From NCBI GenBank assembly GCA_016845065.1, contig JAERTG010000130.1, positions 1-64,000 on the forward strand: DNA of 64,000 bases. The letters run 5' to 3'. Source of the stretch: Fidelibacterota bacterium (GTDB lineage Bacteria > Fidelibacterota > UBA8477 > JABMPR01). The notes below the pieces were generated by a model. The model did no database searches and had not been told where the DNA came from. It worked only from the letters and a program-made list of their open reading frames with translations. The translations under genes and the position numbers were made by a program. Below, one piece after another: positions 1 to 9,458 of this stretch (position 1 is the stretch's first letter; every line of letters begins with the position of its first letter).

Positions 1-110
1 CAAAACATTATCGCTGGACCAAGGGTTTCAAAAACAAAAAGCATTATGACTGGCCAAAACAGATTGGTCGTTGGAAAACTAAGAAGTGGGGAAAGAAACA
101 CGCTGCCTAA
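1..110 (+). CDS. 3' end of a protein (partial) with C-terminal tail KHYRWTKGFKNKKHYDWPKQIGRWKTKKWGKKHAA, paralogous to the tail of the next gene
   Basis: Frame starting at nt 3 is open to TAA at 108-110; strongly similar to the C-terminus of the 572-1561 ORF. Confidence 0.85.
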   Translation, partial: KHYRWTKGFKNKKHYDWPKQIGRWKTKKWGKKHAA

Positions 111-145
111 TCTTTACTGCTTAACAACCCCCATATAGCCCCCTT

Positions 146-177
146 AAAAAGCCCTCATTTCTGTGAGGGCTTTCTTT
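146..177 (+). terminator. Rho-independent terminator
   Basis: Hairpin GCCCTCA-tttctg-TGAGGGC followed by TTTCTTT, just downstream of the partial CDS. Confidence 0.75.
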
Positions 178-571
178 ATGATACACCTATAAGGAGATCT
201 ACAACACCTGTCCTGGCACTCCTCGCAATTTTGAGCACCCTGAGCGACCTCAGGCAGGCTGGAAGACATTGGGTGATACCAGCATATACTTAAAGCAATA
301 GAACACGCCCATCGATACCCCAGGAGTCTTCATCAGCGATCTATATAATTGTATATAATGAGATTAACTTAGTCATATATATCTTCATTAAATATGAGCA
401 TACAATAAATGTCCATTATATATTACACAATGGATGTATATATTTTTTAAATGTCGCAAAATAATTACTATATCTTATACTGTATGAAATATATGACTAT
501 TATAACATGTTGATAATAAACGATTAAGAGCGCTGCAATATTTTGGCACGCCATTTGAACATATAGTAGGC

Positions 572-1561
572 ATGTTAGTAGCCGTCCTCATGATATTCGT
601 AGTCTTTTCCTTTACCGGCGTAGCTGTGCTCAACGTAGCATATGTTTCCACCGCTTCTTCGGCTGAGACTGTAAACAATATTAAAATGCAATATGCACTT
701 GAATCTTCAGTTAATGAAACCTTATGGCGCATGAACAACGGACCAGACAGTCTGATTAATGTTGAAGCTGACGGCGTCATAACTTCCTTCGATCCAATCA
801 CAAATGTCCTAAGTGTTAACGTTGATAAATTCCAGATGGAAAGTGAAATCCTTTTAGACCTATCTGAAGATACTCACTTCGACCGAGCTTTAGCTTCTGA
901 CGAAACCATCAATACCAATGGTTATACTGTAGACGCAGATGAAGAAAACCGCTCACGTTTCTTCACCTTCCTCCCTGAGGTCGATATGGATTATTTTACT
1001 GATAATGCTGTAGCCATACACACTGAAAGTTTTCACAAATGGGATGGCGGTGGCAAGCACGAAGATGATGAAGACTTTGAAGAAGGTATTCATGTATTTA
1101 CTGGTTCTTTCCTAGAGTTTAAGAAAATGCATCTTGATAATGTAACTCTGGTTTTCACAGGACGATGGATTTGGTTCAATGAAGACAATCATATTAATGC
1201 ACCAGTACCCGTTGACAGTGCAGATGCCTTACCTGCTTTGGTTTTCACCGATGAGGATAATTATTTTGAAATAGAGGCTGAAGGTAAGAACTATGACAAG
1301 GAAGATAAGATCAATGGTGCTATCTTCACTGCTGGAACCATCGTAATGAAAAAGGGTGAACTAAGTGGACCCATCGTTGGTAAGACCATAACAATGGATG
1401 ATGGCGAAGAATATGATAACTACATAGACTTCAAAGATACCGAGCACCCAAAACATTATCGCTGGCACAAAGGTTTTAAGGGTAAGAAGCACTACGATTG
1501 GCCCAAGCAGATAGGTCGCTGGAAAACTAAGAAGTGGAAGAAAAAACACCATCACTCCTGA
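572..1561 (+). CDS. PilX-like type IV pilus-associated protein with K/W/H/Y-rich C-terminal tail
   Basis: N-terminal hydrophobic helix GMLVAVLMIFVVFSFTGVAVLNVAYV typical of PilX/prepilin-like proteins; sits immediately upstream of the pilM-N-O-Q cluster. Confidence 0.65.
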   Translation: MLVAVLMIFVVFSFTGVAVLNVAYVSTASSAETVNNIKMQYALESSVNETLWRMNNGPDSLINVEADGVITSFDPITNVLSVNVDKFQMESEILLDLSEDTHFDRALASDETINTNGYTVDADEENRSRFFTFLPEVDMDYFTDNAVAIHTESFHKWDGGGKHEDDEDFEEGIHVFTGSFLEFKKMHLDNVTLVFTGRWIWFNEDNHINAPVPVDSADALPALVFTDEDNYFEIEAEGKNYDKEDKINGAIFTAGTIVMKKGELSGPIVGKTITMDDGEEYDNYIDFKDTEHPKHYRWHKGFKGKKHYDWPKQIGRWKTKKWKKKHHHS

Positions 1562-1587
1562 TCCTACCCCCACCCGAACAATTACAC

Positions 1588-1618
1588 AAATCCCCCACAA
1601 TTCTGGGGGATTTTTTTA
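1588..1618 (+). terminator. Rho-independent terminator
   Basis: AATCCCCC-acaattct-GGGGGATTTTTTTA. Confidence 0.85.
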
Positions 1619-1747
1619 TTCTCACAATCCACCGCATCAAGCCTTTTTGAATAGAAACTAGACCAAGCATTTCTATATTCATTGGATCTATGTCATGCGA
1701 GATGGAATACAAATTACTTATAAAATAAAACCAAGCATTTAGGGATC

Positions 1748-2791
1748 GTGGCTAGAGGTAAAAAAATAAGAATCGGTGTCGATATTGGGACCAATGCCAT
1801 TAAGGTAGCTGCCTACTATACAAAAAAAGGTAGCCGCAAGCATGCTAAACTTCTGAAGTACGATTATCTCGAGGAAGATGTAGTCAAGGATGTTCGTGAG
1901 ATAAACGAGACTCATATCATGAATGGCATCAAAACGCTCCTAACTGAACTGCCCTATAAACGAGCAGATATAAACGTAGGTCTGAGTGCTAAATACCAAA
2001 ACCTGTTTTTTCTTCAACTACCACAAATTGCCACCCACGAATTGAAACAGGCCTTGTTCTGGGAGCTCGCCCCCCTTTTGGCCGATCCAGCAGATGATTA
2101 CGATTATGACTTTACCCTTCTACCTCAGTCTCAAAAGAAAAAATTAAATATCCTTCTCGCGGTTATTAAGACAAATCGAATTGAATGGCTAACAAAGGTT
2201 TTCAAATCTCTCTCTACTAATGCAAAGGTTTTGGAGACCAGCACCCTGCCAACAGTCCAACTGTTTCATCGCATGAATCCGAAAATCTCAGAAGCAGTTG
2301 GTATTCTGCAGCTAGGTGGAAGTAATTCTCACTACACCATTATTGATTCTGCTCAGCACCCTGAGTTCCTCTATCTTCCCTTTGGTGGCAATAACTTGAA
2401 TACGATCATTGCCAAGTCAGCTGATATACCATTTATCGAAGTAGAATATTTACGCAGGGGGGTTCTGGAAGTCAGCTCAAATGACGAACCAATTACCGCG
2501 CTTTACATGGAAAACAAGATTGTAGGGCAAAAACTCAAAGAATTGTCCATGACCATCCGAAAGCTGAATTTTCGACATTTCTATAATACGGGACAAAAAG
2601 TTGAGAAACTCTATGTCACAGGTGGCCTGCTGAATGATTCTTTCATCAAGTCTTTTTTCACCCTATCTGAGGAAATAATGGAAGTCCCAGCAGAGATCTG
2701 GGATCCCATTCTGGATTATTATCCAGATGTCGAGGTTTCTACGGGAAATCAGTATCAATTCTCCACAGCTATTGGACTTGCATTGAGATAG
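1748..2791 (+). CDS. pilM: Type IV pilus assembly protein PilM-like (actin-like ATPase fold)
   Basis: IGVDIGTNAIKVAAY phosphate-binding motif; followed by PilN/PilO-like genes and a secretin. Confidence 0.8.
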   Translation: MARGKKIRIGVDIGTNAIKVAAYYTKKGSRKHAKLLKYDYLEEDVVKDVREINETHIMNGIKTLLTELPYKRADINVGLSAKYQNLFFLQLPQIATHELKQALFWELAPLLADPADDYDYDFTLLPQSQKKKLNILLAVIKTNRIEWLTKVFKSLSTNAKVLETSTLPTVQLFHRMNPKISEAVGILQLGGSNSHYTIIDSAQHPEFLYLPFGGNNLNTIIAKSADIPFIEVEYLRRGVLEVSSNDEPITALYMENKIVGQKLKELSMTIRKLNFRHFYNTGQKVEKLYVTGGLLNDSFIKSFFTLSEEIMEVPAEIWDPILDYYPDVEVSTGNQYQFSTAIGLALR

Positions 2792-2792
2792 C

Positions 2793-3395
2793 ATGGAATA
2801 TCAACTAAATTTTCTTAGCTCCACAGCAGATGAACGCGTTAAGCGACATCTCAAGCGATTTAGCTTTCTACTTTACATCATCATTTTTGGGGCGACTATC
2901 TTTATTTTGGTGAGAACGCATGAAAGCCAGGCATATATGGCTCAGGTGTTTGAGGGGTTGAATTCTGATATTGAGGGAAAAATCTCCAGTGTAGAACCGC
3001 GCATGTTATTCCTCGAACGTAAAATTGGGGTCCGAAACCGGCTCAGAAAAGAATCTGATATCTTCCTTCAGCCCAGAACACGACCCGCTGTGTGGCGTAA
3101 GATCTTGATTGATATAACCAAAGCCCTCCCACCGGATCTTGTCATCACAAAAATTTTCTCGCGGGCTGAGACAAAATCCAACAAAAAGAATAGTGGACCA
3201 AATCTAACCATTGAAGGCTACACCTACATCGAGGGCGGAAACAGGGATATTCTTTCTGTAGACAATTTCCGTAGTAATCTCCTTTTCAGCCTACCGCTCT
3301 CAACACTGTATTCGGATATTAAGGTTGAGAATAATAGAATTTATAAAGAAGAAGATCGGTTAAAATTGGTATTCTCCCTGGGATTGTACGAATGA
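2793..3395 (+). CDS. pilN: PilN-like type IV pilus inner-membrane protein
   Basis: Single N-terminal TM segment after a short cytoplasmic MEYQLNFLSS; directly downstream of pilM. Confidence 0.65.
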   Translation: MEYQLNFLSSTADERVKRHLKRFSFLLYIIIFGATIFILVRTHESQAYMAQVFEGLNSDIEGKISSVEPRMLFLERKIGVRNRLRKESDIFLQPRTRPAVWRKILIDITKALPPDLVITKIFSRAETKSNKKNSGPNLTIEGYTYIEGGNRDILSVDNFRSNLLFSLPLSTLYSDIKVENNRIYKEEDRLKLVFSLGLYE

Positions 3396-3970
3396 AAAAG
3401 CAATTCCAATTCTGGCTTGAAGCAATTCAGATGAAATGGCTGGTCACTGCCATAGTCATCTATTTCGCCATTACAGGATCTTCATTGCAGGTACTTATTC
3501 TACCTGAATCTCAACGTTACGACGAGGCCGTGCTGAGGCAAAACCAGCTGGCTGAGACCTATATCGACCTGGTGAGTCTTGATATCGAAATGGCCATCGA
3601 GAACCTGAATACCCAGCTGGCTGTTCTCGACTCCCTTGAAGCGATCTTCACCTCACGATTGCTGGGGAGTACCCGCGTTAATGCTATTTTTCCAGTTTTG
3701 GATAGGTTCTGTACGGAGTCTTTGCTCAAGGTAGTGACATTAGAACCAATGAACAAATTCAACAATGTTGGCAAAAAGTATCAAGCACATCTGATTCGTC
3801 TCAGTATGATCGGTCGTTTTGGTGATTTCCTGAAATTTATGGAGATGATCGAGAGACACAAGGAATGGATTCTTATTGATGAAATGGGCGTGAAGCCCCT
3901 GGAGCGCAACGACTATGCCCGATATGATTTAACACTTTCAGTACTGGTTGCCAAGGATGGTAAGAAGTGA
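3392..3970 (+). CDS. pilO: PilO-like type IV pilus inner-membrane protein
   Basis: Overlaps the preceding gene by 4 bp; N-terminal TM segment and coiled-coil-like region; syntenic position. Confidence 0.55.
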   Translation: MKKQFQFWLEAIQMKWLVTAIVIYFAITGSSLQVLILPESQRYDEAVLRQNQLAETYIDLVSLDIEMAIENLNTQLAVLDSLEAIFTSRLLGSTRVNAIFPVLDRFCTESLLKVVTLEPMNKFNNVGKKYQAHLIRLSMIGRFGDFLKFMEMIERHKEWILIDEMGVKPLERNDYARYDLTLSVLVAKDGKK

Positions 3971-4527
3971 AAAATAAAAATACCACCCTCCTGATCGGAC
4001 TTCTAGTCGTTATTATTGTCGCCACTGGCGGTCTCTTCTTTACAGGAACATTCGATAAAATTTTCTCCGCAGAAGTTTCCGGGAAAGTTGGTAATACCCT
4101 TGCATTGGACCTGGAAACACTACAAAACACCATACGAACCGTGTCTTCACCTACCATCGACAACCTTGCGTTCGTAGAAGCCATAGACACGCTGAGTTTA
4201 AAAGCAGATCTGAAGAAGATGCGCAACCCCTTTGTTCGAGTATATGTGGCACCCCCACCAAAACCGAAGTCTGATAAGCCAGATTCTAAATCCTCTAAAA
4301 AGAAGACCACCAAGAAACCAGTTAAGCGTAAAAAACGAATTGTACGACCCAAAATTACGATCAATGGTATTATCTGGGATCGATCAGCTCCTTACGCTAT
4401 TTTAAACAATGATATTTATGGTGAAGGTGATCAGATACAGGGTTACACAGTGCAAACCATCCAGGACACAATGATCGTACTAGGAAATAGTGATGATATA
4501 TTTTCCATTGTTATCGAGAGAGAGTGA
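3967..4527 (+). CDS. PilP-like protein with Pro/Lys-rich linker
   Basis: 4-bp overlap with pilO; TM segment, PPPKPKSDKPDSKSSKKKTTKKPVKRKKR linker, then a small C-terminal domain (INGIIWDRSAPYAILNNDIYGEGDQIQGYTVQTI) resembling PilP/GspC-type domains. Confidence 0.5.
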   Translation: MKNKNTTLLIGLLVVIIVATGGLFFTGTFDKIFSAEVSGKVGNTLALDLETLQNTIRTVSSPTIDNLAFVEAIDTLSLKADLKKMRNPFVRVYVAPPPKPKSDKPDSKSSKKKTTKKPVKRKKRIVRPKITINGIIWDRSAPYAILNNDIYGEGDQIQGYTVQTIQDTMIVLGNSDDIFSIVIERE

Positions 4528-4528
4528 T

Positions 4529-5839
4529 ATGAGATCAAGCAATAACTTCAATCTATTAGTCCGCTCCATATTAATCTTTATGATCGTATTAATGCCTCTG
4601 TCGGCATTTGCCCAGGCTAGTGGTGATAAAATCTCCATCTCAGTGAAGGAAGTAAAACTAGAGAATGTTCTTCGTATCCTCAGTGAGAAAAGCGGCATGA
4701 TTTTTATCTCTGATCCTGAAATACGAACCAATAAAATCACATTGGACCTCAAGGATATAGCCCCGCTCGAAGCACTTTCAATCATGACTGAATTATATGA
4801 CTTAGGGTTTCAGCAACTGGGCACGTCAGGAAAATATCTTGTCACAAATAAAGCTGACATCGCCATCCCTACTCGAACAGAGTCATACTCCTGCCAGTTT
4901 TCTGAGTCCAAAGATCTGGCCACAGCGCTGGCTCCCTTTGTAACCCCGGAGATTGGTCAGGTATACGGTGATGTAAGAACAAATACTGTGATTATCCAGG
5001 ATACCCCAGGTCAGGTCGCTGAGCTGATCAAGCTCATGGAGTCTCTGGATACCCATACGGATCAGGTTCACATCAAAAGTGCCATCGTTGAGGTGTCTAT
5101 CACCAATGACCACAATAGAGGGGTCCAATGGTTTACCAATCAGGAAGCTGATAATGGGGACGTAAGAAGTGTCTTTGAGACGAACTTTGGATTTCGCGAT
5201 TTATTTACCGAGCCTCTAATAGAGCCTACCCCTGCCGCTATTTCTGGTGGTTTTGGATTAGGCATTATTGCCGCTGATATTGATGTTGTACTGGGTCTGC
5301 TCTCATCCTCGAATGATTTAAATCTTCTTTCTACTCCCCACCTTATGGTGCTTGATAATAAACAGGCTGAGATAGAAGTTGGAGACCAGATTCCTTATCC
5401 CAAGCTGAACGAATTTGGAATGACTTCATATGAATTCAAAAATGCAACGGTCAAGCTTTCCATTTTTGTCCATGTCAATAATGATTCAACAGTTACTATT
5501 AGACTTGCACCTCAAGCCAATTTCCAACAAGGTCTAACACCTGATGGAATTCCCATCATATCTACGAGACGCGCTGCTACAGAGGTCATTGTAAAAAATG
5601 GTCAGACTGTCGTCCTGGGAGGTCTCATGCAAGAATCTGATGTGGTCACCATATCAAAGGTTCCCATTCTTGGGTCAATACCTCTCATTGGAGAATTGTT
5701 TAAATCCACGCAAATAAATAAGAAAAAAACCGAACTATTGGTTATGATCACACCTCAGATTGTAGATGTTTATAAGAATGGGATCAAAAGAAGAGATCTT
5801 GAAAAAATTCCCAAGGAGTTTATTCGATCGATCAAATAA
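4529..5839 (+). CDS. Type IV pilus/type II secretion secretin (PilQ/GspD family), short form
   Basis: ATG at 4529 follows the upstream stop; STN-like domain (VLRILSEKSGMIFISDPEI), N1-like domain, and secretin signature (VPILGSIPLIGELFKSTQINKKKTELLVMITPQIV). Confidence 0.85.
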   Translation: MRSSNNFNLLVRSILIFMIVLMPLSAFAQASGDKISISVKEVKLENVLRILSEKSGMIFISDPEIRTNKITLDLKDIAPLEALSIMTELYDLGFQQLGTSGKYLVTNKADIAIPTRTESYSCQFSESKDLATALAPFVTPEIGQVYGDVRTNTVIIQDTPGQVAELIKLMESLDTHTDQVHIKSAIVEVSITNDHNRGVQWFTNQEADNGDVRSVFETNFGFRDLFTEPLIEPTPAAISGGFGLGIIAADIDVVLGLLSSSNDLNLLSTPHLMVLDNKQAEIEVGDQIPYPKLNEFGMTSYEFKNATVKLSIFVHVNNDSTVTIRLAPQANFQQGLTPDGIPIISTRRAATEVIVKNGQTVVLGGLMQESDVVTISKVPILGSIPLIGELFKSTQINKKKTELLVMITPQIVDVYKNGIKRRDLEKIPKEFIRSIK

Positions 5840-5921
5840 ATCAGGGTCGTCTAAATTTTGAAACCATTGTAGCTGACATTCTTCGATCAAAATTCCCCAA
5901 CATTTATTAGTCTAGGTAACC

Positions 5922-7166
5922 ATGACGGCACACCTGGCAGGCAAATTCCCACTCTTTATTAATCGTAACATATCATACTTATGGCTAGGACAGCTCGTTT
6001 CCCAGGCCGGCGATTCTATTACTCATATGGCTGTAATCTGGTTAATGCTTGATCTTACTGGATCACCATCCCTCACTGGGTTCATTGCCTTCGCTGCCAC
6101 TGCACCAGCACTCCTTTTCGGATTATTTTCAGGAGTTCTCGCTGATCACTACAGACGTCGAACACTTATGCTAATCAGTGATCTCGCTCGCTTTTTTCTC
6201 ATCCTGCTTATCCCTGTCCTCTACTCATTGGATATACTGAGCCCCATGCTCCTGGCTCTCACAGTTTTTGCTTCTGCTTCATTTGGAACCCTTTTCAACC
6301 CAGCCCGTGATGCCATTATTCCAGAACTGGTTCAAGAATCACAGCTACTTAAAATCAACGCCCTAATCCAATCAACCGGCTATCTTGCATACTTTGTGGG
6401 GTTATTTGGTGCAGGAATGCTACTCTCAGTTTTGGGATTGACTAATCTCTTTTTTCTGGATGCCGGGACGTTTCTGGTTTCGTTTTTTATGATCATGATG
6501 ATCTCTTATCAACGAGGTGAAAAACGAGCAGCGACCTATGAGAGCAGGCACCTGGCAGAACTAAAAAAAGGTTTACGGTATGTCATGTATGAGGACCGCC
6601 GACTGTTCTGGATCATTCTGATTACAGCATTGAATAACCTCTTTATTATGGGACCTGCTGTAGTAGGAACCCCATTACTTATCAAGGAAGTCTGGGATGG
6701 CAGCGGTAAGGATTTCGCTTTCATTGAATCCAGTTATGGGATTGGTATGCTCATTGCCACATTCTTTGTATACCGTTTTGCAAGCAAATACAAAAAAGGC
6801 ACCTGGCTCATGCTGGGTCTGATTTATGATGGGATTACATTTATCCCCCTTTACTGGGTAGGTAGTTTTGGTTTAGATCCCTTCTGGTTGACTCTATCCA
6901 TCATATTTATTCATTCTCTGGGCATCCCCTTCATACAGGTTACCAGAACCACACTGGTTCATTCCATCGTCCCTGGTAATATGCAGGGGCGCGTATTTTC
7001 CATGATTAACCTGGCTGTAATTGGTGTAATGTCTATTTCTGTCGCCCTGACAGGGGTTATCGCTGAATGGATATCGCCTCGAACTATCTTCCTGATTATT
7101 GGGATTGGAGCTGCCTTAAGTGGTCTCATGGGATTGTCAATGAAAACCATACGAGATGCCGACTAA
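5922..7166 (+). CDS. MFS transporter (EntS/MFS_3-like)
   Basis: About 12 TM segments; NRNISYLWLGQLVSQAGDSI and GVLADHYRRRTLM motifs. Confidence 0.85.
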   Translation: MTAHLAGKFPLFINRNISYLWLGQLVSQAGDSITHMAVIWLMLDLTGSPSLTGFIAFAATAPALLFGLFSGVLADHYRRRTLMLISDLARFFLILLIPVLYSLDILSPMLLALTVFASASFGTLFNPARDAIIPELVQESQLLKINALIQSTGYLAYFVGLFGAGMLLSVLGLTNLFFLDAGTFLVSFFMIMMISYQRGEKRAATYESRHLAELKKGLRYVMYEDRRLFWIILITALNNLFIMGPAVVGTPLLIKEVWDGSGKDFAFIESSYGIGMLIATFFVYRFASKYKKGTWLMLGLIYDGITFIPLYWVGSFGLDPFWLTLSIIFIHSLGIPFIQVTRTTLVHSIVPGNMQGRVFSMINLAVIGVMSISVALTGVIAEWISPRTIFLIIGIGAALSGLMGLSMKTIRDAD

Positions 7167-7774
7167 TGGATCACTTTATCCAGGACCTCAGGGCACTTCT
7201 CGAACAGCCACTCCCAGGATGGAAGGCTCAAAAACATCTTATGCCAGAAGGGCGAGAATTAGAAGCACTTGGAGATAACCTGCACCCTGCTGCAGTGTTA
7301 ATCTCCCTCTTCCCTCAGGATGGTGAATGGGTATTCCCCCTCATACGAAGGACACTGGATGGATTTGCCCATAGCGGACAAATAGCGCTGCCAGGTGGCC
7401 GTAGAGACGGTACTGAAAGCGATGTTGAGACTGCATTGAGGGAAGCTCATGAAGAAGTAAATATTGTACCAGAAAAGGTTGAAGTGATCGGGATGACAAG
7501 TGTCTTGCCAATCCCTGTGAGCAATCATATTGTTCAACCAGTTGTTGGATATACCCGTGACAAACCCACTCTCATCCCAGAAACAAAAGAAGTTGCTGAA
7601 ATTTTTACAGTATCAATAAAAACCCTATGCATGCGGGATATTCAATACGAAACGCGGCATTATAAAAATAGAGACTGGGAAATTCCCTTCTTTGAAATAG
7701 ATGGGCACAAAGTTTGGGGAGCAACTGCGATGATACTTAGCGAGTTTAGATCGCTGGTTTCTAAACTGGTCTGA
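7166..7774 (+). CDS. NUDIX hydrolase, CoA pyrophosphatase-like
   Basis: GGRRDGTESDVETALREAHEEV NUDIX box. The start inferred from the TAATG overlap gives MDHFIQDLRALLEQP. Confidence 0.85.
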   Translation: MDHFIQDLRALLEQPLPGWKAQKHLMPEGRELEALGDNLHPAAVLISLFPQDGEWVFPLIRRTLDGFAHSGQIALPGGRRDGTESDVETALREAHEEVNIVPEKVEVIGMTSVLPIPVSNHIVQPVVGYTRDKPTLIPETKEVAEIFTVSIKTLCMRDIQYETRHYKNRDWEIPFFEIDGHKVWGATAMILSEFRSLVSKLV

Positions 7775-8350
7775 TTATTCTGGATTAACCCCTGCCAGAC
7801 CTACGGACTCAGCCACACCGGTCAATGCATCAATCACAAATTGAAAGTGTTCATTCTCATCAAGCTCAAGTTCCAGCATACCCTGAATAATATCATCCCG
7901 GTTAACGCTGGCAGCGAAAGCCTTTTGCTTCAATTTTTTCCTAATGGATTTTGGTGCAACTTCTCTAACCGCTTTGCTTGGACGTACATAGGTCACCGCA
8001 AATACGAACCCCACCAACTCATCTACAGCAAAAAGCGACTTGGCCATTAAGGTTTGGCGTTCTACACCTGTGTATTCAGCATGTCCCATGATAGCATCGA
8101 GAATCTCCTGGGGATATCCTAATCCTCTAAGGATCTCTACACCCTTGTACGGATGTTCCTCTGCAGTAGGATACTTTTCATAATCGAAATCATGTAGCAA
8201 ACCAGTGATACCCCATACCTCGGGATCACCACCATATTTACCTGCCATGGCGCGCATGGCAGCTTCTACTCCCAGGGCATGTTTCCTCAATGATTCGCTA
8301 ACTGTGTATTCGCAGAGTAATTCCCAAGCTGCATGACGATCTAGCACCAT
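7775..8350 (-). CDS. HD-domain (HDIG) protein
   Basis: ITGLLHDFDYEKYP, HPYKG and IMGHAEYTG motifs. Confidence 0.8.
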   Translation of the reverse strand: MVLDRHAAWELLCEYTVSESLRKHALGVEAAMRAMAGKYGGDPEVWGITGLLHDFDYEKYPTAEEHPYKGVEILRGLGYPQEILDAIMGHAEYTGVERQTLMAKSLFAVDELVGFVFAVTYVRPSKAVREVAPKSIRKKLKQKAFAASVNRDDIIQGMLELELDENEHFQFVIDALTGVAESVGLAGVNPE

Positions 8351-8413
8351 TATAGCCCTCCCAAATAATTTTGTATCGAATGTATTATAAAACAGGATAG
8401 ACCAAGCTATCCA

Positions 8414-9421
8414 CTAGAATAAATCAAACTCGCCAATATTAAGACCAACGCCCACTCGATGTGATTGACCTGCGACTGATGTCAACTCTGAGAATCCGGT
8501 ACCATAGTGAAGATCTATGTATTTTGTCCGAATGCGCGCCCCAACTTGAAACTGATCTAAGGCATTGCGTCCCAACTGTATAAAAAGTTGGTTCTGAAAA
8601 CCTATTTCCAGACCTGTAGCTAAGCCCCAGGTGTTCTTATTCAGCTCGGCCTCTTCACCAGTTAGTGAAATTTCAGCTTGGATGATGGGGTGAATAATAA
8701 AAGGAATATTCTTGAACTTTATATAGTAGTCTGCACCTACAAACACTTGAGGAGTATAAACTTCAGTGAGTCCCGAGCTCCAGAAGAGGGTTGTGCTTAA
8801 CATGTCTGTAACTTCTAGACCAAGACGCATCTTTTCAATAGGCCGATAGAGTAATCCTCCATGAAACCCAACTCCAATACCACTTTCAGCATAGAGATCA
8901 TGATAAAGCAGACGGGCAGTACCATGTACAGCAAGCTTCGAATTCAGCTGATGAGAATACCCCAATTCTGCTAAAAATTGTTGTGTACTGAAATAGCTAA
9001 TGGAGTTAATGCTCAAGCGTTCGCCAGGATCTAGCTCGCCATTATTTTCCGATCCATCGGCATCATCTGTATTCGCAACCCCATCTGTACCATAATCCAA
9101 AAGCGCATCACGCGTATCGGGGATACCACTGACTCCCCCACGGAATAATACCAGGGACCAGTTGTCCCTGTTTCCGCTGAGTACATCTGTTTGGTAGACA
9201 CCGCCAAAACCCTCTGTATGTTGAAAACCTAGTTTCTGATCTCCACTGGTAAGAGAGGCGACGTTGCTACCTGGGCTTGGATTGGCCATCGGTAGTGCCT
9301 TAATGTTTCCCAGGGCATAGGCGTCTATAGACATACCCATGACAAAGGGGTCTTCTCCGTACGACACTGATTCGGCCAATAAGAGGACGGGAAGGAAAAT
9401 AAGGAGGGATAAATGTTTCAT
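8414..9421 (-). CDS. Outer-membrane beta-barrel protein (PorV/PorQ-like), function unknown
   Basis: Signal peptide MKHLSLLIFLPVLLLAESVSYG; amphipathic beta-strand pattern. Confidence 0.5.
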   Translation of the reverse strand: MKHLSLLIFLPVLLLAESVSYGEDPFVMGMSIDAYALGNIKALPMANPSPGSNVASLTSGDQKLGFQHTEGFGGVYQTDVLSGNRDNWSLVLFRGGVSGIPDTRDALLDYGTDGVANTDDADGSENNGELDPGERLSINSISYFSTQQFLAELGYSHQLNSKLAVHGTARLLYHDLYAESGIGVGFHGGLLYRPIEKMRLGLEVTDMLSTTLFWSSGLTEVYTPQVFVGADYYIKFKNIPFIIHPIIQAEISLTGEEAELNKNTWGLATGLEIGFQNQLFIQLGRNALDQFQVGARIRTKYIDLHYGTGFSELTSVAGQSHRVGVGLNIGEFDLF

Positions 9422-9458
9422 AGGAAGCTTACGCACAGGAGGCACTCATGGTTCCGGA

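Noticed and set aside
3873-4364. Minus-strand 163-aa ORF opposite pilO/pilP-like genes
   Set aside because: Antisense to a well-organised overlapping operon; no motifs.
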